Positions 19,315-21,805 of a DNA stretch of 21,805 nucleotides are shown piece after piece. Numbering within the stretch: position 1 is the first letter of the stretch; the number at the start of each line of letters is the position of its first letter. Under the pieces are notes generated by a model. The model searched no databases, was not told the DNA's origin, and saw only the letters and a list, made by a program, of their open reading frames with translations. The translations under genes and the position numbers were made by a program. Source of the DNA: a virus; the IMG/VR virus record IMGVR_UViG_3300037294_000216, positions 1 to 21,805 of that record, one strand, 5' to 3'.

Positions 19315-20527
19315 ATTTAAATATACAAAAGCATATTTTAAGATACTCGAATTAATTACAAACAATCCGCAAGAAGATGTATTTGTAATTCGTGGCGGTC
19401 AAGGCGCGAGCAAAACTATAAGTATTATTCAATTGATTATACAGTCTTTGGTTACTTCGGAAAAAGAAGCCGCAATACTTAGTAGCGAGTTGTCTAAAAT
19501 GAAAAGAACTGTAATTAGGGATTATAAAAAAATATGTAATGATTGGGGTATATTTGCATTTGATAATGATTTTAATAAGTCAGAAAGCAAACACGAATAT
19601 AACAACGGAAGTTATTTAGATTTTCTAGGCGCTGATGTTAATGATGTGGGTAAGGGATTCAGAAGGGATATACTTTACATAAACGAAGCGGATAAAATGG
19701 AAGTAGATACTGCCGTACAATTTATATCTCGTGCGGGATTAACTATTATAGATTATAACCCAGACAAGCCTTTTTGGGGCGACGAATACATAAATAAAAA
19801 CAACTTTATTACTTTAACTTTTGAAGATAACGAGTATTTAAATAAGAGTGAAGTAAGATCTATTTTAGATTACAAAACAAAAGGATTCTATAATACATAT
19901 TTAGATACAGAATTTTTATTTGAAGAAAGTAATATTAAAAATAGGTATTGGAGTAATAAGTGGCGAGTTTATGGTTTAGGATTAGTAGGCAATTTAGACG
20001 GTGTTATTTTTGAGAACTACTATATAATAGATTCTATTCCATCAGAAGCTAGGTTATTGGGTTACGGTTTAGATTTTGGATATACAAATGACCCTACAAG
20101 CATAATTGAAGTATATAAGTACAACGATAAACGAATACTCAATGAAATTTGTTACGCAAAAGGATTAAGTAACTCAGCTATAAGTAAACTAATTACTACA
20201 ATGTTGCCTTGTTATTGCGATAGTGCAGAACCAAAATCAATAGACGAGTTGAGTCTTTATAGAGTTAATGCAAGACCAGTTACTAAAGGAGCGGATTCTA
20301 TTAATTTTGGTATTCAAATAATCCAAGAAAACAATTATTTAGTTACAAAAAAATCTACTAACCTTATAAATGAGTTATCAAAGTATATTTGGGCTAAGGA
20401 TAAAAGAACTGGCGAAACTTTAAATAAGCCAATAGATAATTTTAATCACGCAATAGACGCGTGGAGGTATCACGAAATGGAAACTTTAGGAGTAAATATA
20501 AATAGAGGAAAATTTGATATAAGATAA
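19298..20527 (+). CDS. terL: Terminase large subunit
   Basis: 409 residues. ATPase: Walker A GGQGASKT (33-40) and Walker B ILYINEAD (125-132), where Asn stands at the usual Asp before the catalytic Glu130. The RNase H-like nuclease has three acidic points: D259 (YGLDFGYTNDPT), D308 (CYCDSAEPKS) and D387 (NFNHAIDAWRY). It packages DNA into the head and cuts it. The only reasonable start is TTG 19298, overlapping terS by 17 bases; the first ATG in frame would remove the Walker A region. So the start codon is unusual but well supported by the motif position. Confidence 0.9.
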   Translation: METESKFKYTKAYFKILELITNNPQEDVFVIRGGQGASKTISIIQLIIQSLVTSEKEAAILSSELSKMKRTVIRDYKKICNDWGIFAFDNDFNKSESKHEYNNGSYLDFLGADVNDVGKGFRRDILYINEADKMEVDTAVQFISRAGLTIIDYNPDKPFWGDEYINKNNFITLTFEDNEYLNKSEVRSILDYKTKGFYNTYLDTEFLFEESNIKNRYWSNKWRVYGLGLVGNLDGVIFENYYIIDSIPSEARLLGYGLDFGYTNDPTSIIEVYKYNDKRILNEICYAKGLSNSAISKLITTMLPCYCDSAEPKSIDELSLYRVNARPVTKGADSINFGIQIIQENNYLVTKKSTNLINELSKYIWAKDKRTGETLNKPIDNFNHAIDAWRYHEMETLGVNINRGKFDIR

Positions 20528-20529
20528 TT

Positions 20530-21075
20530 ATGAAAATAAACATACCAGAAAATATTAGCGAGGTTACATTAGGGCAGTTCCAGAAGTATATGGAGTTACT
20601 AGAGCGAGACTTAGATATAATGACTTTTAACAAACGTAAAGTATCAATCTTTACAAATGTGCCTTATAAAGAGTTGTTGTTTAAAAGCATAAGAGCGGTT
20701 GACTTTGAACGTATAAGCAAACAAGTAGACCTTGCTTTAAATACAGCGGTTTCTTTTGAGTCTACCTTTAAATTAGATGGTTTAGAGTTTGGATTTATAA
20801 ATGACTTTGAAGAAATAAGTTTAGGAGAGTTTGCAGACCTAGAGAAATACCAAACAAGCCAGAATGATTTACATAATCTAATGGCTATACTGTTCCGACC
20901 GATAAGAAATAAAGCACACGGTAGGTATGAAATAGAAAGTTACAAAGGCACTGCGGAATATGCAGAGCAAATGAAATTAATGCCTTTAAATATTGCTAAT
21001 GGCGCGCTGGTTTTTTTTTTGAATTTAGCCAACGAGTTAGAGGATTATACCCTGAAATATTCGAGCGTGGAATAA
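20530..21075 (+). CDS. Conserved phage protein, likely tail assembly chaperone-like (zero-frame product)
   Basis: 181 residues starting MKINIPENISEVTLGQFQKYMELLE, a start typical for a family I know from Bacteroidota phages. The C-terminal part KLMPLNIANGALVFFLNLAN is followed by the end DYTLKYSSVE. A tract of ten T at 21011-21020 lies in the FF codons. If ribosomes slip back one base there, the frame continues without stop into the gene at 21090, giving a longer fusion. This plan is that of tail chaperone pairs such as lambda gpG/gpGT, but the present gene follows the terminase rather than a tail operon, so the role is inferred. Confidence 0.6.
   Translation: MKINIPENISEVTLGQFQKYMELLERDLDIMTFNKRKVSIFTNVPYKELLFKSIRAVDFERISKQVDLALNTAVSFESTFKLDGLEFGFINDFEEISLGEFADLEKYQTSQNDLHNLMAILFRPIRNKAHGRYEIESYKGTAEYAEQMKLMPLNIANGALVFFLNLANELEDYTLKYSSVE
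21010..21021 (+). other. T10 slippery tract, candidate programmed -1 frameshift site
   Basis: GTTTTTTTTTTG lies in the codons V-F-F-L of the zero frame. In the -1 frame the reading is open from the tract (GAA TTT AGC...) to the ATG at 21090 and on to 21287. A -1 slip would fuse the two frames. No strong stimulatory stem was seen just after the tract. Confidence 0.55.
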
Positions 21076-21089
21076 GCGAGGGCGAGGAT

Positions 21090-21287
21090 ATGGCAAACTA
21101 CTTTAAAGATTGGGGTTGGTATCCTACTATTAAAAAGCTAGCTAAAGACGACATATTTGCAATTGACAAAGTAACCCAACTAAGTTTGCATAAATGTTTA
21201 TTATTTTTAAGTTGCGAGGTCGTGGAAAATAAAGCGATCATAAGCGCTCAGAATAAATCTAACGGTAAGCAAATAACCGAATTGTAA
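21090..21287 (+). CDS. C-terminal frameshift extension (or separate 65-aa gene)
   Basis: The frame has ATG 21090, but the open -1 frame begins upstream: from 21021 it reads RVRGLYPEIFERGISEGED before that Met. Then follows YFKDWGWYPTIKKLAKDDIF, a conserved-looking Trp-rich part (WGWYxxI..LA) typical for the second domain of chaperone-like fusions in these phages, then KVTQLSLHKCLLFLSCEVVENK. Thus the ATG may not be the true start and the product is probably made by frameshift from the gene at 20530. A separate protein cannot be excluded. Confidence 0.6.
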   Translation: MANYFKDWGWYPTIKKLAKDDIFAIDKVTQLSLHKCLLFLSCEVVENKAIISAQNKSNGKQITEL

Positions 21288-21307
21288 AATAAACTATTGT
21301 TTAATAC

Positions 21308-21349
21308 ACCGCCTTTGCCTCTTAATAACGCACACTTAGGCGGTTTTTT
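21308..21349 (+). terminator. Rho-independent terminator after the terminase operon
   Basis: ACCGCCT (21308-21314) pairs with AGGCGGT (21338-21344), loop 23 bases, followed by TTTTTT (21344-21349). It ends the operon that contains terS, terL and the frameshift pair. Confidence 0.8.
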
Positions 21350-21380
21350 CTAAAATAATTTAAAAGTTTTTTAAATAAAG

Positions 21381-21412
21381 TATTGTTTATTAAAATGTTG
21401 GTTGTATCTTTG
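21381..21412 (+). promoter_or_regulatory. Promoter, TATTGTTTA / TATCTTTG
   Basis: TATTGTTTA (21381-21389) and TATCTTTG (21405-21412), TTG to -7 spacing 19. An isolated copy of TATTGTTTA at 21295-21303 has no -7 box and is not counted. It drives the small gene at 21449. Confidence 0.85.
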
Positions 21413-21448
21413 TACAAGCAATAACGCTAAACCAAACAAATAGAAATT

Positions 21449-21607
21449 ATGACATCAGCAACTTACCAAAAAAGAATGAATATGTATTTAGGAGTTAAAA
21501 AATTTAGATTAGCATATAAATCATTTTTAAAAATGAATGAGTTAAGAATTTCAGAAGGAGTTAAATTTTTTACAATGCCTAACTTACAAGCTAAATTTGA
21601 AAAATAA
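21449..21607 (+). CDS. Small basic protein (52 aa)
   Basis: 52 residues, basic (MTSATYQKRMNMYLGVKKF, then AYKSFLKMNELRISEG), starting in GAAATT-ATG context about 30 bases after the promoter start. It has its own promoter and terminator, so it forms a single-gene unit. A 10-codon frame follows in a TAATG overlap (21607-21639) and is too short to judge. Function unknown; small basic proteins can be DNA or RNA binders. Confidence 0.55.
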   Translation: MTSATYQKRMNMYLGVKKFRLAYKSFLKMNELRISEGVKFFTMPNLQAKFEK

Positions 21608-21650
21608 TGTATAACAGGCCAATAAAATACAAAACATAAAACTAATATTA

Positions 21651-21678
21651 AAACCCTATTCATTCGAGTAGGGTTTTT
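21651..21678 (+). terminator. Rho-independent terminator
   Basis: AAACCCTA (21651-21658) pairs with TAGGGTTT (21669-21676), 8 bp with a 10-base loop, then a T run to 21678. It closes the small unit at 21381-21607. Confidence 0.85.
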
Positions 21679-21717
21679 GCTTTTGTTACATATTAGCAAT
21701 CTTATCGTTTTACTTAT

Positions 21718-21805
21718 ATGAACGGATACAGCGAAATTTTACGATATATTAAGACTCTAGCCGAGCAGGATTATTTTATTAACACGATAACACAGGGAGA
21801 TTTTG
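21718..21805 (+). CDS. Start of the next phage gene, 3' end outside window
   Basis: ATG 21718 opens a frame that runs to the end of the window (29 codons visible): NGYSEILRYIKTLAEQDYFI then NTITQGDF. I recognise this beginning from structural-region genes of Bacteroidota phages (SEIL.YIKT.AE...NT.TQGD), but the function is not assigned. No good promoter was seen right before it. Confidence 0.6.
   Translation, partial: MNGYSEILRYIKTLAEQDYFINTITQGDF

Noticed and set aside
21295-21303. TATTGTTTA as a promoter
   Set aside because: No TAnnTTTG box follows at 19-20 bases and a terminator begins there.
1-21805. CRISPR array or direct-repeat array
   Set aside because: No regular repeat-spacer pattern was seen. 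The only array is the cassette array, whose units are not uniform repeats.

Overview
The window is a strongly AT-rich stretch of a tailed bacteriophage or prophage whose host is most likely a flavobacterium or a close relative in the Bacteroidota. The grounds are promoters of the Bacteroidota type (TTG about 19-20 bases upstream of TAnnTTTG), AT-rich translation starts without Shine-Dalgarno sequences, and gene families typical of flavobacterial phages. Every gene I accept lies on the + strand. Many neighbours overlap by 1-4 bases (TAATG, ATGA), so they form long translationally coupled operons. No integrase, lysogeny repressor, portal or capsid gene is visible.

Layout. 1-1596: end of the tail region (partial tail protein, tail fibre-like protein). 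1759-2301: a secreted beta-barrel-like protein with its own promoter. 2308-3743: lysis cassette (membrane/coiled-coil protein, holin-like protein, GH24 endolysin, unimolecular spanin), closed by a terminator. 3868-7914: early genes, including a metallophosphoesterase-like protein, an Erf-type annealing protein and a DUF3127 ssDNA-binding-like protein. 8008-9606: a structured leader RNA and replication-associated genes.

9694-11995 holds the most unusual element, an integron-type gene cassette array without a visible integron integrase (a CALIN). Five consecutive cassettes carry five small genes, and each cassette is followed by an attC-like folded site. In every cassette the first 9-14 bases are the reverse complement of the R'' box of its own attC and not of the upstream one, which is the fingerprint of integron cassettes. 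The array sits between a phage promoter and a phage replication ATPase gene.

12059-14945: RecA/RepA-like ATPase, DUF1367 protein, adenine-type DNA methyltransferase and NinG/Rap-like recombination protein. 14924-15720: a second structured leader, a free-standing HNH endonuclease and an orphan open frame. 15764-18668: small genes, including HTH proteins, two paralogues and a sigma-factor-like regulator. A perfect 16-bp inverted repeat brackets the promoter and start codon of the regulator and could silence it on read-through transcripts. 18779-18851: a probable tRNA-Trp(CCA). 18889-20527: small and large terminase. 20530-21287: a two-frame gene pair joined by a T10 tract, probably a programmed -1 frameshift of the tail-chaperone type. 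21381-21805: a promoter, a small gene, a terminator and the start of the next structural-region gene.

How it works together: early promoters with a conserved TATTGTTTA box drive recombination and replication genes, the sigma-like protein probably switches transcription later, and terminase and lysis genes act at the end. Assignments rest on reading motifs by eye; no database search was possible.
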